64,000 nt of DNA, taken from positions 62,001-126,000 of the forward strand of contig NZ_LKKO01000013.1 of NCBI RefSeq assembly GCF_001455965.1, read 5' to 3'. This stretch comes from Methylobacterium sp. GXS13 (lineage in GTDB: Bacteria > Pseudomonadota > Alphaproteobacteria > Rhizobiales > Beijerinckiaceae). Positions 1-8,527 of this stretch are shown here, piece by piece (the first letter of the stretch is position 1; every line of letters starts with the position of its first letter). The translations under genes and the position numbers were made by a program. The notes below the pieces were generated by a model that saw only the letters and a program-made list of their open reading frames with translations, did no database searches and had not been told where the DNA came from.

Positions 1-541
1 GCACCAGCACCACGACCTTGAGCGAGCCGCCGACCAGCGACGCCATGGCCAACGCCACCAGCACCACCGGCATCGCCAGCCGGGTGGTCACGATGTAGCT
101 CACCACCGAATCGACCCAGCCGCCGAAATAGCCGGCGCAGAGGCCGAGTACCGTTCCGATCAGCCCGGAGATCAAAGCCGCCGAGATCCCGATCAACAGG
201 GAGATCTGGCCGCCGTAGAGCAGGCGGCTGAGATAGTCGCGCCCGAGCTTGTCGGTGCCGAGCACGTGGTCCCAGGTGCCTTTGGCCTGCCAGATCGGTG
301 GGATCAGGCGGCGCGAGACGTCCTGCGCGTAGGGGTCGTGCGGGGCGATGAACGGGGCGGCGAGCGCAGCCAGCACGATCAGCCCGAGGATGCCGGCCCC
401 GATCAGGAAGCCGCCATGGCGCAGACCGCGCCGGAGCATAAGGCTGGTAGGCGAGCGCACCCCCGCCAGGGCGGCCGAGACCGCGATGTCCGGAGGGAGG
501 ACGGGCGCGGCGAGGGCCGCCGTGTCGGGGGGCGGGCTCAT
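1..541 (-). CDS. dppC: ABC transporter permease, DppC/OppC type (3' part beyond window)
   Basis: Inner-membrane permease of a peptide/opine/nickel-class ABC importer. About 180 N-terminal residues are visible from the ATG at 541; the rest, including the EAA loop, lies beyond the left edge. After a cytoplasmic leader there is a first membrane helix (GFLIGAGILGLIVLAALAAP) and then the family signature HVLGTDKLGRDYLSRLLYGG, followed by more hydrophobic helices. It starts 13 nt after the dppB stop, so the two are co-transcribed. The ATPase subunits are presumably further left. The transported substrate cannot be read from the sequence. Confidence 0.92.
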   Translation of the reverse strand, partial: MSPPPDTAALAAPVLPPDIAVSAALAGVRSPTSLMLRRGLRHGGFLIGAGILGLIVLAALAAPFIAPHDPYAQDVSRRLIPPIWQAKGTWDHVLGTDKLGRDYLSRLLYGGQISLLIGISAALISGLIGTVLGLCAGYFGGWVDSVVSYIVTTRLAMPVVLVALAMASLVGGSLKVVVLV

Positions 542-554
542 GGGGCGAGCGTCC

Positions 555-1472
555 TCACGATTGGCGCAGGCGCGGATCGAGGAAGGCGTTCAGCAGGTCG
601 GCCGCGAGCGTCAGGGCGATGTAGATCATCGCCAGAACCAGCACGATCGCCTGGACCACCGGGAAGTCATTGCGGGCGATGGACTCCCAGGCGAGCTGGC
701 CGAGCCCCTGGAGCGAGAACACCGCCTCGATCACGATCGAGCCGCCGAGCATGAAGCCGAACTGCACCGCCGCCAGGGCAATCACCGGGATCACGGCGTT
801 GCGGAGCGCATGTCGCACCAGGATTTTTCGCGGCGGCAGTCCCTTGGCCCGGGCGGTGCGGACGTAATCGGAGGCCAGCACCTCGAGCATGCCGTTGCGG
901 GTGAGCCGCATCACCGCCGGCATGGCGTAGTAGCCGAGCGCCACCGCGGGCAGGACGAAGTTCTTCCAGCTCGCGTTGCCGGAGACCGGCAGCCAGCGGA
1001 GGTTGACGGAGAAAATCAGGATCAGGGTCAGCCCGAACCAGAAGCTCGGCATCGCCTGGCCGAGTACCGAGATCGACAGGGCGAGCCGGTCGATCCAGGT
1101 ATCGCGCTTGACCGCGGCGATCACCCCAAGCGGCACCGCCACGAACAGAGCCACCGCAAGGGCGATCACACCGAGATAGAGGGTGATCGGCAAGCGGGCC
1201 GCCAGTAGGTCGATCACCCGCTCGCGGAAGTAGAAAGAATTGCCGAAATCGAGGTGCAGCGCCTTCCAGGCCCAGGCGAGGAACTGGGCCAGCAGCGGCT
1301 GGTCCAGGCCGTAATCCTTGCGGATCTGCACGATCTGGGGCCCCGTGGCCTCCGGCCCGGCGATGGCCGTGGCGAGGTCCCCCGAGAGGTGGAGCAGCAT
1401 GAAGCTCGCCACCGAGACCGTGAACGCCACCGCAAGGGCGACCAGGATGCGCCGGAGCGTGAAGGCCAGCAC
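555..1472 (-). CDS. dppB: ABC transporter permease, DppB/OppB type
   Basis: Partner inner-membrane permease, 305 aa, the usual DppB length. It has an N-terminal helix (residues 1-28), five further hydrophobic stretches, and the conserved cytoplasmic EAA loop at about 203-229 (YVRTARAKGLPPRKILVRHA) that docks the ATPase. It lies between the binding protein (stop 12 nt upstream) and dppC, giving the order binding protein-dppB-dppC on one strand. The substrate may be di/oligopeptide, opine, glutathione or nickel; the permease alone does not decide. Confidence 0.95.
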   Translation of the reverse strand: MLAFTLRRILVALAVAFTVSVASFMLLHLSGDLATAIAGPEATGPQIVQIRKDYGLDQPLLAQFLAWAWKALHLDFGNSFYFRERVIDLLAARLPITLYLGVIALAVALFVAVPLGVIAAVKRDTWIDRLALSISVLGQAMPSFWFGLTLILIFSVNLRWLPVSGNASWKNFVLPAVALGYYAMPAVMRLTRNGMLEVLASDYVRTARAKGLPPRKILVRHALRNAVIPVIALAAVQFGFMLGGSIVIEAVFSLQGLGQLAWESIARNDFPVVQAIVLVLAMIYIALTLAADLLNAFLDPRLRQS

Positions 1473-1484
1473 GGTGCCGCCCCC

Positions 1485-3017
1485 TTACTTCCAGGACGCC
1501 GCGTAGAAGCGCGGCACCTCGTCCGGCTGGGCGGTGAAGCTCAGGTCCGACGTGAAGGCGTAGTTGGTCGCATAGGAGAACATCGGCAGGGCGTAGGCCT
1601 CTCCGGCGATCCGCTGGAGCGCCTTGGCGTAGGCAGCCTTGCGCTTCTCCGGGTCGGTGGAGCCGTCGCCTGCCTGCAGGTCGGCGATCACCTGGGGATC
1701 CTTGGTCAGGTCTTCCTCGCCGCCGCGGAAATAGACCCCGTCGAAGGCCGAGACGTCGTTGACCGAGAACGAGCCCCAGGTCTGGTAGCCGATCGAGATC
1801 TTGCCGGCCCGCAGGGAATCCCGGAACGCCGCATAGCGCAGGTAGTTGAGCCGCACCTTGATGCCGACCGCCCCGAGATAGCCGATTACCGCCTCGGCAT
1901 AGTCCCGCTCGCGATAGGCGCCGAGATCGATCTCGAACCCGTTCGCGTAGCCGGCTTCTTTCAGCAGCGCCTTCGCCTTGGCCGGATCGTAGGGATAGCG
2001 CATCACCCCCTGGTCGGTGCAGCCGAACTGGTCGACGAAGCAGAGCGCGTTCATCACCCGCGAGGCGCCGCGCACGAGGTTGTCGACCATCGCCTTGCGA
2101 TCGATGGCGTAGGAGATCGCCTGCCGGACCCGCACGTCCTTGAGCGGCGAGTTCTCCTTGGCGCGGCCAAGCGTGTCGAACTGCAGGAAGCCGACCCGCA
2201 TCGTCTCGGAATTCAGCACGGTGATGTTGGGCGCCGCGCGCAACTGCTCGGCCTGATCGCTCGGCACCCGCCAGATCCAGTCGACGCCGCCGGTCATCAG
2301 CTCGGCCATCCGGCTCTCGCCGTCCGGGATGACCCGGAACTGCAGCTTGCCGATCTTCGGCTTCCCGAGCGGGCTGCCGGCCCAGTACTGGGCGAAGCGC
2401 TCCATGGTGACGCCGCGGCCGCTATCGACCTTGGTGATCTTGTACGGGCCGCTGCCCACCGGCGCCTTAGCGAAGCCGTCGAGGCCGACTTTCTTAAAAT
2501 AGGAAGCCGGGAAGATCGGGGTCGGGCCGGCGAGGTATTCGAGCGCCGCCGGGAATGGCGCCTTGAGATGGATCCGCACGCTGTGCGGGCCGGTGACCTC
2601 CACCGACTTCATCCAGTCGATGTTCTGGCGGGTGACGGTGCGGGCCTCGGGCGTCAGCACGTAGTTGAACGTGAAGGCGACGTCCTCCGGCCCGAGCGGG
2701 TCGCCGTTGTGGAAGGTCACGCCCTCGCGGATCGTCAGGTCGAGGGTGGTGTCGTCGGTCCAAGTCCAGGCAGTGGCCAGCATCGGCTTGTAGGTGCCGT
2801 CCGCCGGATCCCGCCACAGCAGCGTATCCCAGCAGTTGCGGGCCAGCACGACGCCCTCGCGGGCGCTGTTGTGATAGGGGCTGACGTTCTCGGGTTCACT
2901 GTCGGACGCGTAGACCAGGGTGTCGTCGGCCTTGCTGGCGAGGGCCGGGCTCGCTGCGACCAGGGCGGTCAGGCACGCTGCCAGGGAAGCGGCACAGGTG
3001 ATCGTCCGTATCGGCAT
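1485..3017 (-). CDS. Periplasmic extracellular solute-binding protein, family 5
   Basis: Periplasmic receptor of the importer encoded downstream (dppBC). The protein is 510 aa when started at 3017. An upstream in-frame start would add 23 non-signal residues, but the ATG at 3017 has GGAG six bases upstream and begins a clean signal peptide (MPIRTITCAASLAACLTALVA, cleavage probably after ALA). The body carries SBP_bac_5 features: VYASDSEPENVSPYHNSAREG near the mature N-terminus, LTIREGVTFHNGDPLGPEDV, and a central VRQAISYAIDRKAM segment. It is the first gene of the operon and is divergent from a LysR gene, so LysR control of uptake is likely. Ligand unknown. Confidence 0.93.
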   Translation of the reverse strand: MPIRTITCAASLAACLTALVAASPALASKADDTLVYASDSEPENVSPYHNSAREGVVLARNCWDTLLWRDPADGTYKPMLATAWTWTDDTTLDLTIREGVTFHNGDPLGPEDVAFTFNYVLTPEARTVTRQNIDWMKSVEVTGPHSVRIHLKAPFPAALEYLAGPTPIFPASYFKKVGLDGFAKAPVGSGPYKITKVDSGRGVTMERFAQYWAGSPLGKPKIGKLQFRVIPDGESRMAELMTGGVDWIWRVPSDQAEQLRAAPNITVLNSETMRVGFLQFDTLGRAKENSPLKDVRVRQAISYAIDRKAMVDNLVRGASRVMNALCFVDQFGCTDQGVMRYPYDPAKAKALLKEAGYANGFEIDLGAYRERDYAEAVIGYLGAVGIKVRLNYLRYAAFRDSLRAGKISIGYQTWGSFSVNDVSAFDGVYFRGGEEDLTKDPQVIADLQAGDGSTDPEKRKAAYAKALQRIAGEAYALPMFSYATNYAFTSDLSFTAQPDEVPRFYAASWK

Positions 3018-3143
3018 GTCGACTCCGTCTCCGACGGCGGAGCGGCAGGGTGCCCGGAGTAATTCCGCGACTGCCGCCTTTTTCACCCTGCCATGATGTT
3101 GTGCATCTGGGATCGCAACAAGTAGAATTTAGCGAGCGATGCC

Positions 3144-3158
3144 TTGCCGTTTCGGCAA
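3144..3158. promoter_or_regulatory. Candidate LysR operator, perfect 6-bp inverted repeat
   Basis: TTGCCG-TTT-CGGCAA is a perfect dyad containing a T-N11-A core. It sits 36 bp before the lysR ATG and about 130 bp before the binding-protein start, in the divergent promoter region, where a LysR activator would normally bind. Binding is inferred. Confidence 0.55.
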
Positions 3159-3193
3159 CGGAGATGCGCGATAAGTCGTCTTGAGGCGGAATA

Positions 3194-4099
3194 ATGCAGA
3201 TTACGGGGCTGCGCTACTTCCTGACGGTCGCCCGAACCGGCTCGATCGCGGCGGCCTCGGCCCAGCTCAACGTCGCCGCCTCAGCGATCAGCCGGCAGGT
3301 CGCCAACCTGGAGGCCGAGCTCGATTGCGTTCTGTTCGAGCGGCGCCCGCGCGGCATGGTGCCGAGCCCGGCCGGTGAGCTCCTGGCTCAGCACGCGCAT
3401 CAGATGCTGATTCGGTCCGAGCAGGTCGTTGCGGAGATCGGCGAGTTGCAGGGCTTGGCCCGGGGCCTGATCCGGGTGGCGAGTTCCGAGGGGTTCGCCC
3501 TCGACATCGTGCCGAACGCCGTGGCGTCCTTCCACGCGGCCCATCCCGGACTTCGCTTCGAGGTGACGGTGCTGCCCCCCGCCCAGGTGACGCAGATGGT
3601 GGCGGCGGGCGAGGCCGATCTCGGCATCACCTTCGCGCTCGCACCGACCACCCAGGTCGAGGTGCTGTATGACGGGGAGGTCGACATGCGGGCGCTGGCG
3701 GCGCCCGACCATCCCCTGGCACGGGCGAAGCTCGTGCAGCTCTCCGATCTGCCGAACTATCCGGTCGCCCTGTCGACCCGGGATACGACCCTGCGGCAGG
3801 TGTTCGACGCGGCCTGCCTGCACGAGGGGATCGTGGTCGAGCCGGTGCTGACCGCCAACAACCTGGCCTCCCTGCTGCCGTTCGTGCGCAATTCCCGCGG
3901 TCTCGCGCTGATGTCGGCTTTGTCGGTGCGGACGCCGGTGGACCTGAACGCGCTGGTCAGCCTGCCGATCCGCGCCCGGGCGAGCCTGGCCCGGGGTATC
4001 CAGGTCCAGGCCATGCGCGACCGGCGGCTGCCCCGGGCGGTGCGGGGCTTCTTGCGCCAGCTCACCGACGCGCTGCCGCCGCCGAAGGGGGCCGGTTAG
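3194..4099 (+). CDS. LysR-family transcriptional regulator
   Basis: DNA-binding regulator, 301 aa, standard LysR length. The N-terminal winged helix-turn-helix covers about residues 1-60 (ITGLRYFLTVARTGSIAAAS, then SAISRQVANLEAELDCVLFE), followed by a linker helix and a two-lobed co-inducer domain (about 90-295). The ATG at 3194 follows GAGGCGGA a few bases upstream. It is transcribed away from the dpp-type operon with a 176-bp shared promoter region holding a palindromic T-N11-A site. It probably controls the importer in response to the transported compound or a product; the ligand is unknown. Confidence 0.93.
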   Translation: MQITGLRYFLTVARTGSIAAASAQLNVAASAISRQVANLEAELDCVLFERRPRGMVPSPAGELLAQHAHQMLIRSEQVVAEIGELQGLARGLIRVASSEGFALDIVPNAVASFHAAHPGLRFEVTVLPPAQVTQMVAAGEADLGITFALAPTTQVEVLYDGEVDMRALAAPDHPLARAKLVQLSDLPNYPVALSTRDTTLRQVFDAACLHEGIVVEPVLTANNLASLLPFVRNSRGLALMSALSVRTPVDLNALVSLPIRARASLARGIQVQAMRDRRLPRAVRGFLRQLTDALPPPKGAG

Positions 4100-4108
4100 G
4101 GCCTTGCC

Positions 4109-4864
4109 TCAGGCGCCGCCGCGGACCGAGGCGATGGCGCAGCCATGGTCCATCACGTCCTCGGCGCTGGCGCTCGGCGCCCGGTAGGCCAGCAGCAGGA
4201 AACCCGGCTCTGGATCGCCCGGCGGCGTGGCGAGAGCCGCAAAGCTCGTCCGGTGCAGGTCCGGCCGGGGACCCGGGAGGGTGCGCAGAGCCGCGAACGG
4301 GTTGAAGCGTTCGGCCTCGGCGGCCGGCACCCGCATCGCGTGGTAGCGATCCCCGGCGAGCGGCACCGGGAAGCGGGTCCAGGTCCCGCGGATCTGGCGG
4401 CCATGCGCCTTCACGGCGGCCAGCACGCTCGGCTTCAGGCAGTCGAGATGGATGTGGAGCTGGTCCTGGCTCCGCCCCCGGGCGGAGTTGACTGCGAGCC
4501 CCACCGCCTCGGGCGGCAGCTTGCCCTTCAAGGCGTCCGACACGAACGGGCGTGCCGCCAGCGCCGCCCGCCAATAGGCGGCCCCGCGCGGCCCGCGCAG
4601 AACCGGAGCTTCGAGCCCGGCCACAGTGTCGGTGGGCATCACCACGATGTGGGTCGGCTCGCCGGGCGCGCGCAGAACCGCCGAGCCGGGATGGTCCTTG
4701 TCGCCGAGATCGACCGACAGGCACGGAAACGTCCGGTCGGCGATCCGCTTGGCGAGCACGCAGGTCTTCAGCGCGGCCCACAGCACGTCCCGGCTGGGGT
4801 CCGGCGCCGCCGCGGCCGGCATCGCGAGCGTAACGACAAGGGCGGCGATCAGCGCACGGCGCAT
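4109..4864 (-). CDS. cdh: CDP-diacylglycerol diphosphatase
   Basis: Hydrolyses CDP-diacylglycerol to CMP and phosphatidate at the outer face of the inner membrane. 251 aa, the normal Cdh length. The N-terminal signal/anchor is MRRALIAALVVTLAMPAAAA. The HIT-like catalytic motif QDQLHIHLDC lies at 133-142 with H137 and H139. Further Cdh landmarks are DKDHPGSAVLR, HIVVMPTDTVAGLE, FALNS-equivalent LAVNSARGRSQ, and a C-terminal DHGCAIA. It is convergent with the upstream LysR gene (9-bp gap) and divergent from the DUF2891 gene. Nothing in the neighbourhood links it to other lipid genes. Confidence 0.93.
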   Translation of the reverse strand: MRRALIAALVVTLAMPAAAAPDPSRDVLWAALKTCVLAKRIADRTFPCLSVDLGDKDHPGSAVLRAPGEPTHIVVMPTDTVAGLEAPVLRGPRGAAYWRAALAARPFVSDALKGKLPPEAVGLAVNSARGRSQDQLHIHLDCLKPSVLAAVKAHGRQIRGTWTRFPVPLAGDRYHAMRVPAAEAERFNPFAALRTLPGPRPDLHRTSFAALATPPGDPEPGFLLLAYRAPSASAEDVMDHGCAIASVRGGA

Positions 4865-4989
4865 GGAAAGTCCCGATGAGGCCGGGCCGGCGGACTGCCC
4901 GGCCGGCCGGGCTTGCGATAACCGTCTCGGACTGCGCCGGCAAAGCGTCCGGTGCCGCGTTGGGAGCGGCCCGTAATCTGGAGACCTCG

Positions 4990-6012
4990 ATGCCGAACGT
5001 GCTCACCCCCGACATCGGCGCCCAGTTCGCGGCGGTCGCCCTCAGCCACGTCACCCGGGAATATCCCAACAAGCCCGGCCACGTCCTGGCCGGACCCGAG
5101 GATGCGCGGACCCCCGCGGCCCTGCACCCGGTCTTCCACGGCAGCTACGATTGGCATTCCTGCGTCCACGGATACTGGCTGCTGGCGCGGGTGCTGCGGC
5201 GCTTCCCCGGTGGCCCACAGGCCGGGGCGATCCGCGCGCATCTCGATGCGCAGTTGGTGCCCGACAAGGTGGCGGGGGAATGCGCCTATTTCGCCGCTCC
5301 GACCGCCCGGGGTTACGAGCGGCCCTATGGCTGGGCCTGGCTCTTGAAGCTCGCCGATGAACTGTCGCGCCTGCCCGAGCGTCGCTGGGCCGAGGCCCTC
5401 GCGCCGCTCACCGGGATGATCGTGCAGCGGGTCCGGGATTTCCTCCCGGTCGCACCGTATCCGGTGCGGGTCGGCACGCATTTCAACACCGCCTTCGCGC
5501 TTCGGCTGGCGGCCGATTACGCCGAGGGGGCGCCGGACGCGGCGCTGTCCGACCTGCTGCTGGGCACCGCCGAGCGCTGGTACGGGGCGGATACGGATTG
5601 CCCCGCCTGGGGCGAGCCCGGGGGCGACGATTTCCTGTCCTCCGCGCTGATCGAGGCCGAATGCCTCCGCCGGCTCCTGCCGGCGGACCGGTTCCGGCCC
5701 TGGTTCGACCGGTTCCTGCCGGATCTCACGGTGGGGCGGCCCACGACCCTGTTCCGGCCCGCCACCGTGACCGACCGCAGCGACGGCAAGATCGCCCATC
5801 TCGACGGGCTGAACCTCAGCCGGGCCTGGTGCTTCCGGGCCCTCGCCGCCGCCCTGGATCCGGACGATCCCCGTCGCCAGTCGCTCGCGACCGCGGCCGA
5901 GGCGCATCTGGAGGCCGCTCTCCCGCATGTGACCGGCGATTACATGGGCGAGCATTGGCTCGCGACCTTCGCCCTGCTGGCGCTGGAGGCCGGATCGGAT
6001 TCCGGCCCGTGA
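4990..6012 (+). CDS. DUF2891 family protein
   Basis: A 340-aa protein of the DUF2891 family, function unknown. The open frame begins further upstream, but the ATG at 4990 is preceded by GGAG at 4980-4983 and begins the conserved sequence (MPNVLTPDIGAQFAAVALSH). Family hallmarks are HPVFHGSYDWHSCVHGYW near residue 45, RPYGWAWLL, a repeated HFNTAFALRLAADY, and a C-terminal GDYMGEHWLATFALLAL. The regular helical HxxxxxW/AFAL pattern resembles (alpha/alpha) barrel carbohydrate enzymes, which is only a structural guess. Cytoplasmic by absence of a signal peptide. Confidence 0.85.
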   Translation: MPNVLTPDIGAQFAAVALSHVTREYPNKPGHVLAGPEDARTPAALHPVFHGSYDWHSCVHGYWLLARVLRRFPGGPQAGAIRAHLDAQLVPDKVAGECAYFAAPTARGYERPYGWAWLLKLADELSRLPERRWAEALAPLTGMIVQRVRDFLPVAPYPVRVGTHFNTAFALRLAADYAEGAPDAALSDLLLGTAERWYGADTDCPAWGEPGGDDFLSSALIEAECLRRLLPADRFRPWFDRFLPDLTVGRPTTLFRPATVTDRSDGKIAHLDGLNLSRAWCFRALAAALDPDDPRRQSLATAAEAHLEAALPHVTGDYMGEHWLATFALLALEAGSDSGP

Positions 6013-6093
6013 GGCCGACCACTATGAGAGATTCTTGAGAACCTTTCGCCGCAGCCTGCGTTGTTTTCCGTCAGGGCTACGAAAGGCCTGGAA

Positions 6094-6190
6094 CAAAAAA
6101 AGGACCGCCCCCGAAAGAGCGGCCCGAAGTCTTGGGAGGAAACGCCCACGAGGGGCAGCAGCACGGCAACGCCGTCGCCGTGCTGCATCG
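6094..6190 (-). ncRNA. Small RNA copy A with anti-Shine-Dalgarno linker, directly behind a histidine kinase gene
   Basis: Read on the minus strand: hairpin 1 with a perfect 10-bp stem (6186-6177 with 6167-6158), a small GCCC/GGGC hairpin 2 (about 6155-6142), an unpaired UUUCCUCCC linker (about 6141-6133), then a GC-rich terminator stem (6123-6101) followed by seven U residues. The same layout occurs at 18371-18464, where three base pairs of hairpin 1 differ by compensatory changes. The 5' end falls within a few bases of the kinase stop codon at 6193-6195, so the RNA may be released from the kinase mRNA or start from a promoter inside that gene. It resembles alphaproteobacterial anti-SD sRNAs (cuckoo/CcsR, alpha-r14 types) in motif; family identity is not proven. 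Confidence 0.75.
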
Positions 6191-6192
6191 CG

Positions 6193-8244
6193 TCAACCGG
6201 AGAGGGGAGACCTTGTTCCCAGCCCGATCCGGCGCTGCGTCGCCTCGTAGAGCACCTGGGCGAGCTGCTCGGCCGAATACGGCTTGCGCACCAGCGCGAA
6301 ACCATGTGCGTCGTCGGTCGCCAGGACGTGGCTGTAGCCCGAGGTCAGGACCACCGGCAGGTCGGGACGGCTGCGCTGGAGCTGCCGGGCGAGGGCGACG
6401 CCGCCCATCCCCGGCATGACCACGTCCGAAAAGACCGCGTCGAAGCGATCCGGGGTCCGCTGCAACTCGGCAAGCGCCTCTTCGGCGGATTTCGCCCAGA
6501 TCGGCGCATGGCCAAGATCCTCCAGGATCTGGGTGCAGAAGCGCCCGACCCCGAGATTGTCTTCCACGACCAGGATGCACAGGCTCCGCTGCGGCTCCGC
6601 CTCCCGACGGTCGTCGCGACCGGGATCGGCGGCCGTCGTGGGGGCCTCGACCTGCGGCAGGTAGAGGGTGAAGCGGGTGCCCCGGCCGGGCTCGCTCGCC
6701 ACGTCGATATCGCCGCCCGATTGCTTGGCGAAGCCGATGACCTGGCTGAGCCCGAGCCCGGTGCCCTTGCCGATCTCCTTGGTCGTGAAGAACGGCTCGA
6801 AGATCCGCCCGAGATCCGGGGCGGGGATGCCGGCGCCGGTATCGACCACCATCACCGCCACGAACGGCCCCGGGGCGCCGGCATGCCCGCGAATCGGTGG
6901 CATCGGGCGGCCGCTCTCGAGATGCAGGGTCAGGCTGCCTTCCCCGTCCATCGCGTCGCGGGCGTTCACCGCCATGTTGATCAGCGCCGTCTCGAACTGG
7001 CTCTCGTCGGCTCGCACGAAGCAGGCTCGGCCGGGCAGGTCGGTCTCGACGTGGATGCGGGCGCCGGTGACCGAATCGATCATGTCGGCGATGCCGCGCA
7101 GGCGCTCGCAGATGTCGAAGACCTGGGGCTTGAGCGCTTGGCGCCGGGCGAAGGCGAGGAGCTGGCCAGTGAGCTTGGCGGCGCGGTCCACCGTGTCGGA
7201 GACCGCGTCGAGGTAGCGGCGCCTGCGCTCCTCGGCCAGCTCCGGCCGGCGCAGGAACTCGACCGACGAGCGGATGATGGTCAGCAGGTTGTTGAAATCG
7301 TGGGCCACGCCACCCGTGAGCTGGCCGATCGCTTCCAGCTTCTGCGATTGCCGCAGCGCCTCCTCGGCGTGGCGCTGCTCGGTGATGTCGCGCCCGAAGC
7401 CGTAGAACAACCCATCCTCCGGCACGACGGTCCAGAGCACCCGCCGGCGGTCGCCGTCCCGGGTCGTGCACGACAGCTCGACATCCTCGGCCTGGCGGCC
7501 CTCGCAGAGGGGATTGAGAGCGGCCCGCGCCGCCTCGCGCTCCGAAGCGACGACGAAGTCGATGGCGGTCCGGCCCAGAGTCTCCTCCTCGGACCAGCCG
7601 AGCGCCCGGCTCCAGGAGGGGTTCACGGACTGGATCTGCCCGTCCCGGGCTGTGACGAGCTTCAGCACCGGCGACAGGTTCCAGACCCGGTCGCGGTCGC
7701 GGGTCTGGGCGGCGACCTGCGCCTCCAGGTGGTCCGCCCGAGACTGGAGCAGCGCCTCGTCCCGGTGCCGGGCCGCCGCGGCACGCCGGCTCTCCAGCAG
7801 GCTCATGAGGGTCCGGCCAAGCGCCTCCAGAATGAAGACCTGCTGCTCGGTCAGGATGCGCGGTTCCCGGTCGAGGACGCTGAGCGTGCCAATGGACCAG
7901 CCCTCCGGGGTGGCGAGCCGCACGCCGGCATAGAAGCGCAGGTCCGGCTCGCCCGCGCCGTCCAGGCAATCCGGCAGCACCAGGGTGCTCGCCTGGCCCA
8001 GGGTCTGGGTGCAGAAGCCGGTCTCGAGGGGCCGGTCCGGCGCCGCATGGCCGAAGGCGGCCTTGGTCCATTGCCGGTCGCCGTCGGCAAAGCTGATCCG
8101 CGCCATCGCGGTACCGCAGGATGCGGCCGCCATCTGGGCGATCTCGTCGAAGGTGCGTTCGGGTGCGGTGTCGAGGATGGCGTAGCTGCGCAGAGCCGCT
8201 AGGCGCTGGGGATGGTGGCGTTCGAAGCCCGACGGGCAGGACAT
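6193..8244 (-). CDS. GAF-PAS hybrid histidine kinase/response regulator
   Basis: Cytoplasmic hybrid sensor kinase, 683 aa. Domains in order: GAF (about 15-150), PAS (about 185-290), HisKA with phospho-acceptor H315 in [12 protein letters not shown], HATPase_c (N-box [10 protein letters not shown]1 DTGAGIP, GTGLGLS), and a C-terminal REC domain with phospho-acceptor D607 in [11 protein letters not shown]. There are no membrane segments. The open frame extends upstream only from a TTG; the ATG at 8244 begins the homologous part. The kinase-REC portion is closely similar to the second hybrid kinase at 53267. The signal is unknown; the GAF domain shows no phytochrome cysteine. A small RNA lies immediately after the stop codon. 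Confidence 0.92.
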   Translation of the reverse strand: MSCPSGFERHHPQRLAALRSYAILDTAPERTFDEIAQMAAASCGTAMARISFADGDRQWTKAAFGHAAPDRPLETGFCTQTLGQASTLVLPDCLDGAGEPDLRFYAGVRLATPEGWSIGTLSVLDREPRILTEQQVFILEALGRTLMSLLESRRAAAARHRDEALLQSRADHLEAQVAAQTRDRDRVWNLSPVLKLVTARDGQIQSVNPSWSRALGWSEEETLGRTAIDFVVASEREAARAALNPLCEGRQAEDVELSCTTRDGDRRRVLWTVVPEDGLFYGFGRDITEQRHAEEALRQSQKLEAIGQLTGGVAHDFNNLLTIIRSSVEFLRRPELAEERRRRYLDAVSDTVDRAAKLTGQLLAFARRQALKPQVFDICERLRGIADMIDSVTGARIHVETDLPGRACFVRADESQFETALINMAVNARDAMDGEGSLTLHLESGRPMPPIRGHAGAPGPFVAVMVVDTGAGIPAPDLGRIFEPFFTTKEIGKGTGLGLSQVIGFAKQSGGDIDVASEPGRGTRFTLYLPQVEAPTTAADPGRDDRREAEPQRSLCILVVEDNLGVGRFCTQILEDLGHAPIWAKSAEEALAELQRTPDRFDAVFSDVVMPGMGGVALARQLQRSRPDLPVVLTSGYSHVLATDDAHGFALVRKPYSAEQLAQVLYEATQRRIGLGTRSPLSG

Positions 8245-8527
8245 GGTCTCGTTCCGCGACACGGCTGCGTCAAATCCCACGGCACCGACCCGCCAAGTCA
8301 ATCGACCCCTCAGGCGAGTCGATCAACGGCGGTCTGACGGCTTGTTAAGCCGGTTCTTCCTACAACGCGCGAGCATCGCTTTGCGCCGGCTCATCCGGTG
8401 CAGATCGACGCGCCGCAGGGTGTTGGGCACAACCGCCAATCCGTCACGATGTGCAGTATGGTCGCACGGCGTATCGAACAGAGTGGCCGCGGGTTCCTCG
8501 TTGAGACGCAATTTGACCGGAGTGGGC

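Noticed and set aside
1254..3062. Long open frame of about 600 codons on the plus strand opposite the binding-protein gene
   Set aside because: It is antisense to clear family genes, has arginine/histidine-rich GC-shadow composition and no domain; typical for high-GC DNA. The same applies to the long frames opposite the kinases, helicase, Mfd-like, AaeB and decarboxylase genes.
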